From Capsicum annuum (lineage: Eukaryota > Streptophyta > Magnoliopsida > Solanales > Solanaceae): 64,000 nucleotides of DNA. Shown in pieces: positions 23,801-32,709 of this stretch. Under the pieces are notes generated by a model that had not been told where the DNA came from, made no database searches, and worked only from the letters and a program-made list of their open reading frames with translations. The stretch lies in contig NC_061121.1 in NCBI RefSeq assembly GCF_002878395.1, positions 11,821,983 through 11,885,982 of the forward strand, in the 5' to 3' direction. The translations under genes were made by a program, and so were the position numbers. The first letter of the stretch is position 1, and each line of letters opens with the position of its first letter.

Positions 23801-26800
23801 TTCTTCGATCGACTTTTTGAGTTGCTCCTTTTTTGTTGGGGTCGGCCAGCTATTCCGAGCTCCAGCCAGTTCCTTCTTTTTAGATTCTAACAAGTTTTTT
23901 CAGATTCCGATGAACTCTAATTTCGGGGACTTCATATTTTTTTCGACGAGTTCTTAGCAATATCATACATTCAGATTCTGTTTCTTGGTTTTTTCAAGTC
24001 AAAATTCATAAGATGTCTTTTGGGTATAATATTTTGGCTCTAAAAATACCGGAATTGGAAGTTCAAGTCCTATGATCACTTCCGAACCATTAATGGGAAG
24101 TTCAAATCATTTAGCTTGGACTTCCTCGGTTGAGTTGTCGTGCAAAGGTCAAGGTGCCCAAGATCACTTAAAGATCAATGCTAGTGCGGTAGATGAAAAG
24201 GCAAAATCTAGTGAGGAAGATATGAAAGCCAAAGAATAATGGTAGAAGGTTGATGCTCAATTATGTAGTCTCTTGTGGAGATCTATTGATTCCATAGATG
24301 CCTTTGTTTCGCCCATTCCGGATATGTTATTTAGTTTGGGAAAAGGCTCGTGGTTTATACACTAATGACGTATCTCATTTTTATGATGTGATATCTTGAA
24401 TGACCAACTTGAAGAAACAAGAATTCGATATGTCTACTTGACAGGTACAAGCAGTCATGGAGGAATTTGTAACATTGATGCCTGTCACTGCGGATGTGGA
24501 AAAACAACAAGAGCATCGACAGTTGTTTTTAGTTCTTACACTTGGACTTTTTATAGACCATGATTCAATACATCATCAGATTTTAGCTAGTTCTAGGTTC
24601 CTATAATTGATGAGTTATTCTCTCGTCTACTTCGTCTTGCTGTGCCTCCCAATCACAAAGTAATTCTATCACCCATCGTTGACTCCTTTATTCTCGAATC
24701 TCAAACCATAGAAAAAACGAATATATCAGCGTATGGAGAATCGACGAGGAGGAGGTCGTTCTGGAAAATCTCGATCTAAGTGTAGTTATTGTCATAAATT
24801 AGACACACAGAACATATGTCATATTTTGCATGGTCCACTACCCAGTTATGATCCTATTGCTGTAAAGAAATATAATGAGTTCCTTTGGAACCGAGCAAGT
24901 AAGCAGACATCTCCACAACTTAATCGACTATCCAATAATGATCATATTGCTTAGACGGAATATGATAAGTCCCTTTAGTATCGAACAAGTAAGCAAACAT
25001 CTCCACAAGTAGCCTCAGTTGCTCGGCCTGATGCTTCTGTTGCTGGTTTTTCTTTTGCTTGTGTTTCACAGTCTAGTACTCTTGGATCATGGGTCGTGGA
25101 CTCAGGTGCTCCTGATCATATTTCTTGTAACAAATCACTTCTGTCTAATATTGTTTATTCACAAACTCTTCCTGCTATACTTTAGCCAATGGATCCGAAC
25201 AAAATCAAAAGGAGTTGGACTAGCCAAACCCTTATCTTTTGTCACTCTAGCTTTGTTTTTTATGTCCCTTGTTGTCCTTTTAATCTTGCAGTTGTTAGTC
25301 GTTTGAGACGTGCCCTTCATTGTAGTATAACTTTTTTTGATGATTCTTTTCTAAAGTAGGACCGCAGTATGGGACAGGCGATTGGCACATGACATTAATC
25401 ACAAGGCCTTTACCATCTTACATTTTTAAATTCCTTCACAACATGCTCCGTAACATTACGGACCCTCCATACCTAATTCACAAACATTTGGGACATTCGA
25501 ATCTATCCAAGCTACATAAGATGATGCCTGGTTTGTCTAGTTTAGCCACATTAGATTGTGAGTCGTGTCAACTTGGGCAACACTCTCGTGCTGCATTTTC
25601 ACGTAGTATTGATAGTCAAGTTTGTTAGAATATGAGTAAGAATAGGAATAGCATATAAAATCCTACTTGGAAAGGGATTGTTATGTAGTGTCTTATTAGG
25701 AAAGGATTGAAATGTAGTGTCTATAAATAGAGCCTCAATGTAATAATGTGGTTACAACAATTAAATAATATTTTTCTCCTATATTTCTAACATGGTATCA
25801 GAGCCTCGACAATCTTGGTAGAGAATCAAAGAGCTTCCGCTGCCGGCGGGCGGCTATAACACATATATGTTGTCCGTCCAGCCAATGATCATGTTAGCCA
25901 AGTTAGGCCACCGCACTTCTTTCCCCTACTTTCTCATATCTAATTTTTGTAGCATCATGCATCTTTCTGGTGACTATTTTTTCATATCAGATTTGCGTAG
26001 CACCGTTGATACAAGTGTCAAGCCAAGACCTTTCACCCGAAGTCAAGCTAAGGAACTTCAACAATTTCAATCATTGTTTATGCACTTGAAGGCGTGTGAG
26101 AGTGTGATGCATCCGGACCAAGGGAGGGTACTTGATGGTTTGTGAAGAAGAGCTTTGAAAGAACTACTTTCTTACATCTCATGGGCGCCTAAAAGGAGGG
26201 GGTATTGTGGACTTTTTTGCACTCTTAAGTTACACTCAAGAGGCGCCTCTTTTGAGACTTCATTAAGGGCTTTAGAGTTTTATTATGTAATAGTATAAAT
26301 AGACATTTTAGCCTCTATTTTCATGAGACTTTTGATGATATTGAACATTACTCTTAACTTGTAGTTTTTAGTCTCTAGTTGGTAGCTTGAATCCGAAATT
26401 TGGACCTTAATACATTTGGAGTTGGTTTTTCACTTGTATTGGGTTATTTGTCAAGAAAGGTGTGCTTGAGGAAGTGTAAGTCCTTTGGGTCTCCTAAGAG
26501 AGTGGTTTGAGCTTCCATTAGTGAGGTGTGATTGAAGATTTGATACATCTTCTTTTGTTAATCACATAGTGGAAGTATGGGTTTCTCTATTATCTTTATG
26601 TTTATGCAATTCTTCTTCTTCATCTCCTTCTAGTGTGTTGATTTTCCCTTTGTTTACTTGCTGATTTTTGCATTCTAGTGTCAATTTCGTGTGTTTGGTA
26701 ATCTATAGGCTATCATTTGGTATCAAAGCCTTGTTTAGGGTTGTTCCAACATCCCTAAATCTTGGTTTTAGTGTTCTTATTAAGAAAACTCAACAAAAAA

Positions 26801-29800
26801 GAATCAAATATCTGAAAATCTCAAAAAAATTGTGTGTTATCTTGTTGTTTTTAGTAGATCCGTGAGTTACAAGTTAGATCTACTAAATTTTATTGTGTTT
26901 TGGAAGTTTCTTGTGTTAGATTCTTGTTCTCTAACACCTAGGGAGTCTAGATCTACACTTGGAACAAGATTTGGTTGAGTTTGAGCTAAGAACCTCCATG
27001 GATATGGTGTTTTTTGAAGCTTTTAAGCTAGATCCGAAATTGGGCTTGTGATTTGGACGAGTTTTGTAGGTGATTTTTACATATTTGAGTTCACCTTGGC
27101 CTAAGGAACCTAAATCTACAAAAAAATCCAGATTTGGAGTTCATTTGGTTAGGAGTCAAACTTTGGTTAACTCTTAAATATTCATCTTGTTCTTCCATGT
27201 TCATCAAGTCTTGCTAAGGAAGAATACTCAAAGAGTTTGTTTGATCCAAAAAGGGAGAAGAAAGAGAGTGTACTTGGTGTTTGTGAAGGAATATTCCTTG
27301 GCATATTCATTGTCATCCAAAAGAAAGAAGACACAAAGGGAATAATCAAGTACAATTGAAAGTACAAGGGGGAACCAATCCATTTTGAATTCATTTGAAG
27401 CTTCAAAAGGGCTCCAAACCTTCAATTTTTCCCTCCCAAACGAAAATTCTTCTTCTCCAAGGGTGTTCTAGGCCGAGACTTGAAAATTTTGGGTGAAAAT
27501 TTTTGAAAACTCAACGTCCAATCATTGAATGCCACGTCATCATAGCTCAATGGCCAAATTAAGTTCTTAGTTAGATTTTCTAGTTTCTAATTGTTGTTTC
27601 TAGTTTCAATTTTGTTGGTTCTATCACTAATTAGCAAGCTAGTAACTACCTACTAGTTTGGTAATTAGATTAGAGTTCATTTATTTCGTGTCTTCATTTT
27701 TTTTTGCGTGCTTCTCTTTTTAAAGTCGTATTTTGTTGGTTCAAGTTCGTGCATCACTTTATTTGAGTCGTTTCAAACAAAGATCGATTCCGGACCAAAG
27801 CTTCTCACCTCTCAAGTAACTTGCCAAGTATTGCCAATGATTCAACACTTGTGAAGCCAAGTGTGAGGTGAGGTTGAGTGAGAGTGTGGTGAGGCCTTCT
27901 TGAACTAACTTGTTTGTTTGTTTTGTAGGTTTTCTCTTTGCTGTTTTTTGCTTCTTATTAGGTACTTTTGACCATGGAATCCGAGGGTTCTTCATCCCAA
28001 TCTTTGGGAAATGATGCTATTGGAACCTTGATGGCTCGGCTTGAGGCCATTGCTCGAAAAATGGATGATAATCAAGATGCTATAAAGGGTGATATGGATT
28101 CATGGAGGAGTGAAATGGCATCCTTGACGGGTGGTGTGATTAGAATGAAAGCGAGGGTTGATAGATTTTATCCACCAAAGCCTCCACAAAATTCAAACCA
28201 CCAAGTCCCAAATCCACTTGACCAAAGACCCTACACTCCACGAAACCCCATGCCACAAATCCAAACCCATCATCAACCTAATCTGGTTCCCCTTCTCCAT
28301 ACTTTCCTAAACCGAACTCAATCCATCCAAGTAGGAGAAATGGGAGAGTTAGCACCCAAGGAGAGTGAGGCTAAGCCTCAAGATGGAGAGAAAATGAATG
28401 GTGAGGTACAAGGAGGATGTGAAAAAAAAGTGAAAAGGAAAGGGAAACCATGGGTAGTGAAGTTGGAAGGGGAAAGAAATGCTTGATTGGATCTTGTCCA
28501 CAAAGAATCCTTATTACTCACTAACTCAAATACTAGCATTTTGCCTACGCTCAGTGATCCTGGAAGGTATAGGCGGGTAGTTGGAAAGTTGAATTATTTA
28601 CTGTGACTAGACCTGACATATCTTTTCCTGTGACTGTTGTAAGTCAGTTTATCCTGTGATAGTCATCCCGATGCAGTTGTTCGTATTCTGCGATATATAA
28701 AGTCAGCTCTAAGTAAAAGACTACTCTTCAAGGATCGAGGCCATGAGCATATCATTGGATATACATATTCTAATTAGGCAGGATCACCCTCTGATAGACG
28801 TTCTACATCAAGATATTGTGTTTTAGTAGGAGGTAATTTGGTGTCCTGAAAGAGCAAGAAAAAGTGTGATTGCTCGATCTAGAGCGGAAGCAGAATATCG
28901 AGCAATGTTTGTAGCAACTTGTGAGCTAGTTTGGATCAAACAGTTGATGAGAGAACTAAAATTTGGAGAAACCGACAAGATGAAACTTGTGTGTGATAAT
29001 CTAGCAGCCCTTCGTATCCCAACAAATACAGTATTTCATGAGAGGACTAAGCACATAGAGATTGATTGTCACTTTTTCAGAGAAAAGATACTCTCAGGAG
29101 ATATTGTTACAAAATTTGTGAAGTCAGGTGATCAACTTGTAGTTATCTTCACCAAGTCACTCACCCGTTCTCGTATTAACTACATTTGTAACAAGCTAGG
29201 TACATATGACTTGTATACACCAGTTTGAGGGGGAGTGTTAGAATATGAGTAGAAATAGGAATAGTAAAAAAAATCCTACTTGGAAAAGGATTGTATTATA
29301 GTGTCTATATATAGGGTCTCAATGTAATTATGTGGATGCACAATTCTATAATATTGTTCTCCATTATTTTTCACAAGCAGATCGTTGCTCATTCTTCTCT
29401 AGTCAAAGACAGAATCATATGACTCCATTTATAGCTTTACTCCACTCCAAGTAACATTTGTGCAGTTTCTTCTCGTCCCCTCAAGATTCTTTAGAATTTT
29501 TAAATAAAGGGCAGCCCGATGCACTAAAGCTACCGCTATGCGCGGTGTCCGGGGAAGGGCCCCACCACTAGGGTGTATCGTACGCAACCTTACCTTGCAT
29601 TTCTGCCAGAGGCTGTTTCCAAGACTTGAACCCGTGACCTCCTGGTCACATGGCAGCAACTTTACCAGTTACTCCAAGGCTCCCCTTCTTTAGAACTTTT
29701 AGAGAGATGAAAAGATGGAATTAGATAAACGAAACAGTGCAACAATTGAGTTTTAGTTTACCATCGTACGAGTTACGTTTTATGCTTTGATTTAGCTCTT

Positions 29801-32709
29801 CCAAATCTAATTTTCATAAAAAGTAATAAAAAATTAATTGTACTCTGTAGCTTATCCAAAGTTCCATGTTCATTGTGCTGTTGAGTTATCCCACCGGAAC
29901 TCCTTCTCTCTCTGCCTATCTTATGATGTGTTGTTTGAGAAAGTACTTAAGGCCATGTCTTCCTTGAAAATAACTAGGAATACTTCAAGAAGACATGTCT
30001 TCGAATTAACTAGGGATACTTCAAGATTTTCTGGGTTCCCACTGTTTTTAATTGGTGGTTGGGGTTGAATCTTTTTTCCTTGTGGTATATACGTACAAGT
30101 TGATGGTTTTAATAGAATTAATAAATCTGTGAATAATGGGGAGGGAGAATTCAACAATATTAGTTGTGTATTTTCCTATTTTACCTTCATAAATAATTGA
30201 GAAAATGGACCTTTTAAGGTTTAGCAAGGATTTAAACTTTAAAGAGATCTAGTGCAAATTATTAAAATAAATAGGATAAGGTGTAAATCACAATCCCTAG
30301 ACCCCACTTTGTGGGAATATGCTGGGTTTGTTTGTTGTTGTTTTAAGGTGCAAATCACAAATTAGTGCATATGTTAAGGGTGCAAACTGCAAATACTTGA
30401 TTTCTGTGTATGACTTAGAGTTTTATGCTCTGTGTTATTTTACTTGAAATTCATATTAATTTGATTTGTTCTTTTGGTTATAAATTAGCAGATGGCTACT
30501 CCTATAGCATTATGATTTCTGCATTCTGCCGCAGTGGGCTTCTCGAAGATGCAAAGGAATTAGCTTCTGAATTTGAAGAGAAATATGACACATATGATGT
30601 AGTTATTTTGAATGCGATGCTCTCTGCCTACTGCAGAGCAGGAGAATTGGAGAATGTAATGAGCATGATGAAGAAGATGGATGACTATGCAATTAGTCCT
30701 GATTGGAATACATTTAATATTCTTGTAAGATATTTCTGCAAGGAGAAACTATATTTGCTTGCCTATCGTACCATGGAGGACATGCATAGAAAAGGTCATC
30801 AGCTAGAGGAGGTAGGCACAAGTTAAAAAATTCTCACTGTTTTTTTCTTTCATCAATAAAAGAAATTAAAGTGGCATGTGTAGCAGGGTTAACCGTTATT
30901 GGTCTTCTGTGTGCGGTTTAACATTCTAGAGATCCCAGACCAGCTTTTTCACCAGATAAAGATAACCTCCCAAACTACTTTTTGTTACTTGGGTTTGTGG
31001 CCCAGTATTTGAGAAACCAATATGCTCAACTCAGATGCTCGCTTGTGTTTGTTTGCTACGAGTCAAAAGTAAGCACTTGTGGAGGCTGGCTCAATGAGAC
31101 ATCTGGGTCATAGAAATGAACTGAGTTGCGGTGGATCGACTAGGTAATCATCAAGCCGAGGAAATTGTTGTGGTATAGTAATTTATACTGGCTTGAATTG
31201 GAACAAATTTAATTATGCACTCTGCGAGAGTACATGGCATCAAAAGTTCTTTCTGCTTTTATGGTTAATGTGAGTCATAAAATGAACATATATGGGGTTG
31301 CTCAGTGAGACATCTAATCATAAATTGAACTAAACTTGCAGTGCGTCCGGGTTACATCAACCATCAAGCAGACGAAAATAGTTGTGTCGGAATAGCTTAT
31401 AGTGGCTTTAATTGGAGTAGATTTGGTTATGCACTCCACAATGAATACATGTAATCAGAATCTTCTTTTTTTTTTCTTTTCAATAGCAACAGTCTCAAGT
31501 CTTCTATTTTGGTGACCCAGAATTGCGGACGTTCAGCTTTTTTGATAATTTATTAGGTGTCCCCCTTTATTAGTTGTGCATTCTATATTTATTTTATTGA
31601 GAAGGATGATGTAAATGTTGTTCCTAGTTGTCACACTCACTTTGTCCAACTTGTTCGGTTTTCCAGGGACTTTGTTCCTCTTTGATTTATCATCTTGGTC
31701 AGACCCGTGCACATTCAGAAGCATTTTCTGTATACAACATGTTGAGATATAGCAAAAGAACCATATCCAAAGCCCTTCATGAGAATATTCTGCACATTTT
31801 GATTGCTGGGGGCCTCCTCAAAGATGCTTATGTTGTAGTCAAGGTACTCCTCCATACCTTCTTTTTCTTGTTTTGCTTTTTCTTATGAACAATCCTAATT
31901 TAATCACTAGGTATACAGGACAATGCAGGATTCATCTCCCAGCCGGCTATCAAAAAATTTTCTGTCAACTTCATGAGATCTGGCAATGTAAACATAATCA
32001 ATGATGTGATCAAGACCATGCACAGCTCTGGACACAAGATTGATCAGGTAACAATTAGTTTCAATTCTCCTCGTATGATTATTGTACTAGATACGCTTCG
32101 TCATCCTTTAATATGTCGTGGAACATGGACTTAATTAATGATGTGATGAGAAGGTCATCCAACTTTTCTGGAGACAACCGACAAGATTAACTCTAAAATC
32201 TGCTTTAGACTGAGTGTGCCCATTGATAGTAGACATTGTACCAGTAGTATCCAGGAGGGACTAATTGCTAGTTAGATTCTGTCGAGGATTTTGGATGAAT
32301 CAATTCTAAATTGAATTTGAATTGCACTGGGTTACACCTGTTGTCAGACATCAATGTGACTTTTACATTAATTTGCTTGTGTTTTTTGGCTGTTGAATTC
32401 GAGGAAAACATAACTTCAAAATTGTCAAAGACACACTAAATCACCTATCTCTGTCTCTTCAAACACTCTTCTTCTCAGGAATTATTTGATATGGCTATGT
32501 CACGCTATATTGCCAAACCAGAAAAGAAGGAATTACTTGTCCAGTTACTGAAGTGGATGCCTGGTCAAGGTTATGCTATCGATTCGTCGACTAGAAATTT
32601 GATTCTGAAGAACTCTCATTTATTTGGCCATCAACTTATTGCTGAGACATTGTCCAAGCAGCTTGTGATGTCAAAAAAGGTGAAACCTCACAAGGAAAAT
32701 GCAAGATAA
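11895..32709 (+). CDS. EMB3103: P-class pentatricopeptide-repeat protein, chloroplast (At1g10910-like)
   Basis: Ten coding exons: 11895-12160, 12971-13055, 15590-15853, 16070-16372, 19112-19216, 22593-22692, 30492-30811, 31667-31843, 31919-32047 and 32479-32709. All have GT..AG borders. They sum to 1980 nt (659 aa) with no frame break. Residues 1 to about 60 are Ser/Asn/Lys-rich (MEACCVFQSIIAVSSPLFSS...), like a chloroplast transit peptide. About ten 35-residue P-type PPR motifs span about 130-481 (for example VTYGSLLSVCASHKEFNEAA, VILNAMLSAYCRAGELENVM). The C-terminal part contains CSSLIYHLGQ, MLRYSKRTISKALHENILHI, and WMPGQGYAIDSSTRNLILKN near the end. This order and length match my memory of At1g10910 (about 660 aa). 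P-class PPRs bind organellar RNA and affect its processing, stability or translation; there is no DYW, E or SMR domain. Loss of the Arabidopsis gene is reported as embryo-defective, which is family knowledge, not seen here. The start is the first Met with the transit-like stretch; an upstream in-frame extension exists only without ATG. Introns reach 7.8 kb from insertions, yet splice sites are intact, so the gene is probably functional. Confidence 0.93.
12222..12660. repeat. MITE-like repeat in PPR intron 1
   Basis: The stretch is made of GGTATTTCGG, ACCGAACCGAAG and TTACCAAATTACCAAACCCG motifs and ends GAATGCTCATCCCTAAC. Its reverse complement, GTTAGGGATGAGCATTCGG, is a common plant MITE terminus. 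The left end (GGGTGAGAGCGGGTATC) is a poor match, so the boundaries and class are uncertain. Confidence 0.4.
13119..13285 (+). mobile_element. tRNA-derived SINE with perfect 12-bp target duplication
   Basis: TCCAATGTACAA occurs at 13107-13118 and again at 13286-13297. Inside are a box A-like TGGCCTAGTAGTCAATGAAG, a box B-like GGTTTTAAATTCAAATCCC, the body sequence GAGATGCGTGCAAGCTGGCA, and an A-rich tail (ATAAAAAAATGTTGT). It sits in PPR intron 2 in the sense orientation. The pol III boxes are diverged, so current activity is doubtful. Confidence 0.85.
13500..13930 (+). mobile_element. L1-type LINE fragment (reverse-transcriptase C-terminal region)
   Basis: Across frames: YNVNNGRKILF-stop-DDNWLGNGSL, KQLFPDIYLLVEE, VWSAHGWNL, and finally WWTIWKERNLKRFESINGSL. 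This is the typical order of the region upstream of and within the zinc-binding RT (zf-RVT) end of plant L1 elements. Stops and shifts show it is dead. It lies in PPR intron 2, sense strand. Confidence 0.72.
14475..15420 (-). mobile_element. Ty1/copia remnant: LTR, primer site and leader, minus strand
   Basis: On the minus strand an LTR (15258-15420, TGGTATTAAG...CTTTCACA) is followed by TGGTATCAGAGC at 15246-15257, the usual tRNA-Met primer-binding site. About 770 bp of degraded internal sequence follows toward 14475 without a recognisable gag domain. It includes the short palindromic repeat CTCCAAAAATGCACTATTTT found elsewhere in the window. There is no partner LTR, so the element is truncated. 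Next to it, 15461-15490 carries the LTR start (TGTTAAGAATATTATGTATT) in the opposite orientation. Located in PPR intron 2. Confidence 0.65.
16373..17560. other. PPR intron 4, left part, no gene recognised
   Basis: Contains a block rich in GATGCGAAGCGATGCGAG-like motifs (about 16895-17010) and a GCTTCATGCTTCACGTAATG block (about 17465-17510) that resembles a degenerate repeat pair. C/T-rich tracts lie near 17190-17240. No coding feature was seen; the ORFs at 16453-16743 and 17130-17382 are compositional. Confidence 0.5.
17565..18250 (+). mobile_element. RTE-clade LINE fragment (reverse transcriptase core)
   Basis: Translation across frames gives ELLIELFNIIFRMSKCPK, CTNKGDIQDYNCRGIKLLS, VWERVVEVWVRRCVSITENQ, FGFMSGPSTTKAILLVRRLM, a degenerate DVEKAYD motif, and LFADDIVLI-like sequence. 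This is the RT palm and fingers order of Solanaceae RTE elements. Many stops and frameshifts make it a fossil. It ends near GDETCDRVN, close to where the separate fragment at 61690 begins. In PPR intron 4, sense strand. Confidence 0.82.
18700..18815 (+). mobile_element. RTE/SINE 3'-end fragment
   Basis: TTGAGCCGAGGGTCTATTGG, ACAGCCTCCCTACCTCCAAG, GGTCTGTGTACA and CCCCATTTGTGGGATTACG form the conserved 3' tail of Solanaceae RTE LINEs and their parasitic SINEs. It follows the RT fragment at 17565-18250 and may be its detached tail. Confidence 0.65.
18898..19035 (+). repeat. about 75-bp tandem duplication before PPR exon 5
   Basis: Two adjacent copies of a segment containing TGAAGTATGCCTGGAG, CAAACTGTT and ATGGGAACTTAATTCATCTT lie about 75 bp apart within intron 4, just upstream of exon 5. 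Simple local duplication. Confidence 0.75.
19450..20275 (+). mobile_element. L1-type LINE fragment with zf-RVT C-terminus
   Basis: It reads KVGDGRK-like, WEDKRCRQNSMTETLPDLFN, later ANHLLLHCKYAWQIWCIFLN, GIQWVVPGHLIQALQLAGTE and PLCKLWTVWLARNCRCFERK, ending WKVSFVNDVVVNFFISC-stop. The HLLLHC motif and the W(C/T)xWxxRNxRCFE motif are typical of the zinc-binding domain at the end of plant L1 ORF2. The last 75 codons are uninterrupted, but upstream parts are frameshifted. It ends in an AATAAAATTC-like tail. Sense orientation in PPR intron 5. Confidence 0.82.
20679..20921. mobile_element. Stowaway-like MITE (diverged)
   Basis: The ends CTCCCTTTGTTTCGATTTTT and AAATAAAACAAAGGGAG are inverted repeats, with TA kept after the right end. 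The interior carries TTAAAGATATGTATAATATT and CACATGCCACGTGAGATG, seen in the CTCCCTC-ended family. No ORF. Confidence 0.6.
21000..21557 (-). mobile_element. Ty1/copia remnant with LTR and gag start, minus strand
   Basis: The minus-strand LTR occupies 21361-21557 (TGTTAAATATG...TTTCTCA). The primer site TGGTATCAGAGC is at 21349-21360. A gag N-terminal frame follows (21025-21249), with TTKVDGSGNYTSWAVSVELW and FINQGYND, typical of copia gag. The element is truncated inside gag. A TRIM is inserted one base beyond the LTR end. Confidence 0.82.
21559..21908 (+). mobile_element. complete TRIM retrotransposon, 350 bp, TSD AACAA
   Basis: Two LTRs of about 130 bp (21559-21688, TGTTGAAGAATG... and 21781-21908, TATTGAAGAATG...TTTTACA) flank a 92-bp interior. 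After the left LTR comes a diverged tRNA-Met primer site (TTGTATCAAAGC, 21689-21700). The purine tract GTGAGGTGGGG precedes the right LTR. The 5-bp target duplication AACAA is perfect (21554-21558 and 21909-21913). The interior has no coding capacity, so it depends on another element's enzymes. In PPR intron 5. Confidence 0.88.
22169..22520 (+). mobile_element. second TRIM copy of the same family
   Basis: The left LTR (22169-22288) ends ACCTAATTTTACA, followed by TGATACCAGAGT (primer site variant) and GGACCCATCTCACCCAATGT. The purine tract GGGCATGAGGTGGGG leads into the right LTR (22387-22520), which contains an expanded G-rich tract. Flanks GATCT and GATTG match at only three of five positions. 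The right LTR ends 72 bp before the exon 6 start of the PPR gene, so it sits at the branch-point region of that intron. Confidence 0.8.
23249..23388 (+). repeat. 70-bp tandem duplication
   Basis: TTAAAAGATCCATTTTCTCA begins at 23250 and 23320. The 70-bp units are nearly identical. Either a young duplication or an assembly artefact, in PPR intron 6. Confidence 0.85.
25623..25792 (+). repeat. internal third copia LTR with primer site
   Basis: Begins TGTTAGAATATGAGTAAGAA and ends ATTTCTAACA, followed by TGGTATCAGAGC (25793-25804). It has a TATAAATAG box and an extra internal duplication around GTAGTGTCT relative to the outer LTRs. The primer site after it means it was a 5' LTR, so two family members were joined here. 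Confidence 0.85.
25980..28486 (+). mobile_element. Ty3/gypsy segment in permuted order (pol end - LTR - leader - gag)
   Basis: About 25990-26145 encodes VKPRPFTRSQAKELQQFQSL, the polyprotein end typical of plant gypsy elements. The purine tract AAAAGGAGGGGG follows. An LTR (about 26206-26715, with TATAAATAG near 26294) is followed by TGGTATCAAAGCC as primer site and a 1.2-kb leader. A gag start ORF (27974-28486) reads MESEGSSSQSLGNDAIGTLM and on through a Pro-rich then Lys-rich segment. Having pol 3' sequence upstream and gag downstream of a single LTR is the order expected at the junction of two tandem copies or from a one-LTR circle. Confidence 0.72.
28540..29226 (+). pseudogene. copia RT end and RNase H domain remnant
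   Basis: LSDPGRYRRVVGKLNYL leads into HPDAVVRILRYIKSALSKRL, GHEHIIGYTYSN and AGSPSDRRSTSRYCVLVGGN. The uninterrupted RNase H part is ARSRAEAEYRAMFVATCELV, LVCDNLAALRIPTNTVFHER, TKHIEIDCHFFREKI and ending YDLYTPV-stop. The GYTDADWAG motif is damaged (Asp-Ala-Asp lost) and the SxAEAEYRA motif is altered, so it is inactive. Confidence 0.82.
29503..29685 (-). mobile_element. TS-family SINE with 16-bp target duplication
   Basis: On the minus strand it begins GGGAGCCTTGGAGTAACTGG and contains GTTGCTGCCATGTGACCAGG, AGGTCACGGGTTCAAGTC (box B), GCAGAAATGCAAGGTAAGGT and GGGCCCTTCCCCGG. It ends at GGGCTGCC. Flanks TTCTTTAGAATTTTTA (29487-29502) and TTCTTTAGAACTTTTA (29686-29701) match at 15 of 16 positions. 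TS SINEs are tRNA-related elements of Solanaceae. In PPR intron 6, antisense, and well preserved. Confidence 0.92.
30288..30342 (+). mobile_element. RTE/SINE 3'-tail fragment
   Basis: AATCCCTAGACCCCACTTTG, TGGGAATATGCTGGGTTTG, then TTGTTGTTG. It matches the terminal part of the RTE 3' end near 62750-62800. Confidence 0.6.
31067..31460 (+). repeat. diverged tandem duplication in PPR intron 7
   Basis: Two blocks of about 190 bp share GCTCAATGAGACATCT / GCTCAGTGAGACATCT, CATCAAGC, TTGTTGTGG-like and ATTTATGCACTC-like motifs in the same order (31090-31240 and 31300-31450). No known element was recognised. The rest of intron 7 (30812-31666) shows nothing else. Confidence 0.55.

Larger units (their letters stand above)
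23450..29375 (+). mobile_element. chimeric Ty1/copia element with internal gypsy segment
   Basis: Outer LTRs 23450-23588 and 29236-29375 share TGTTAGAATATGAGTA and the end ATTATTTTTCACA. Flanks AGCAA and AGCAG look like a 5-bp target duplication with one change. Inside, in order: the primer site TGGTATCAGAGC (23589-23600), decayed gag (about 24070-24900, with KCSYCHKLDTQNICHI as a degenerate zinc knuckle), and the protease motif WVVDSGAPDHISCNKS (about 25088). Then comes the GAG-pre-integrase segment HKHLGHSNLSKLHKMMPGLS with LDCESCQLGQHSRAAF (to 25618). A third LTR of the family (25623-25792) with its own primer site follows, then a gypsy segment (to about 28490), then the copia RT end and RNase H (28540-29226), and the purine tract GAGGGGGAG. 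Integrase core and most of RT are missing. Stops in every domain. In PPR intron 6, sense orientation. Confidence 0.85.

Noticed and set aside
24733..24954. zinc-knuckle ORF as a host gene
   Set aside because: Its order between copia gag and protease motifs and the surrounding LTRs mark it as retrotransposon gag.
27974..28486. 172-aa ORF (MESEGSSSQSLGND...) as a novel host protein
   Set aside because: It follows a gypsy LTR, primer site and leader and ends abruptly at copia sequence; it is a truncated gypsy gag.
29600..29640. tRNA-like box sequences that could be read as a tRNA gene
   Set aside because: They belong to TS SINE; no cloverleaf and no anticodon arm.
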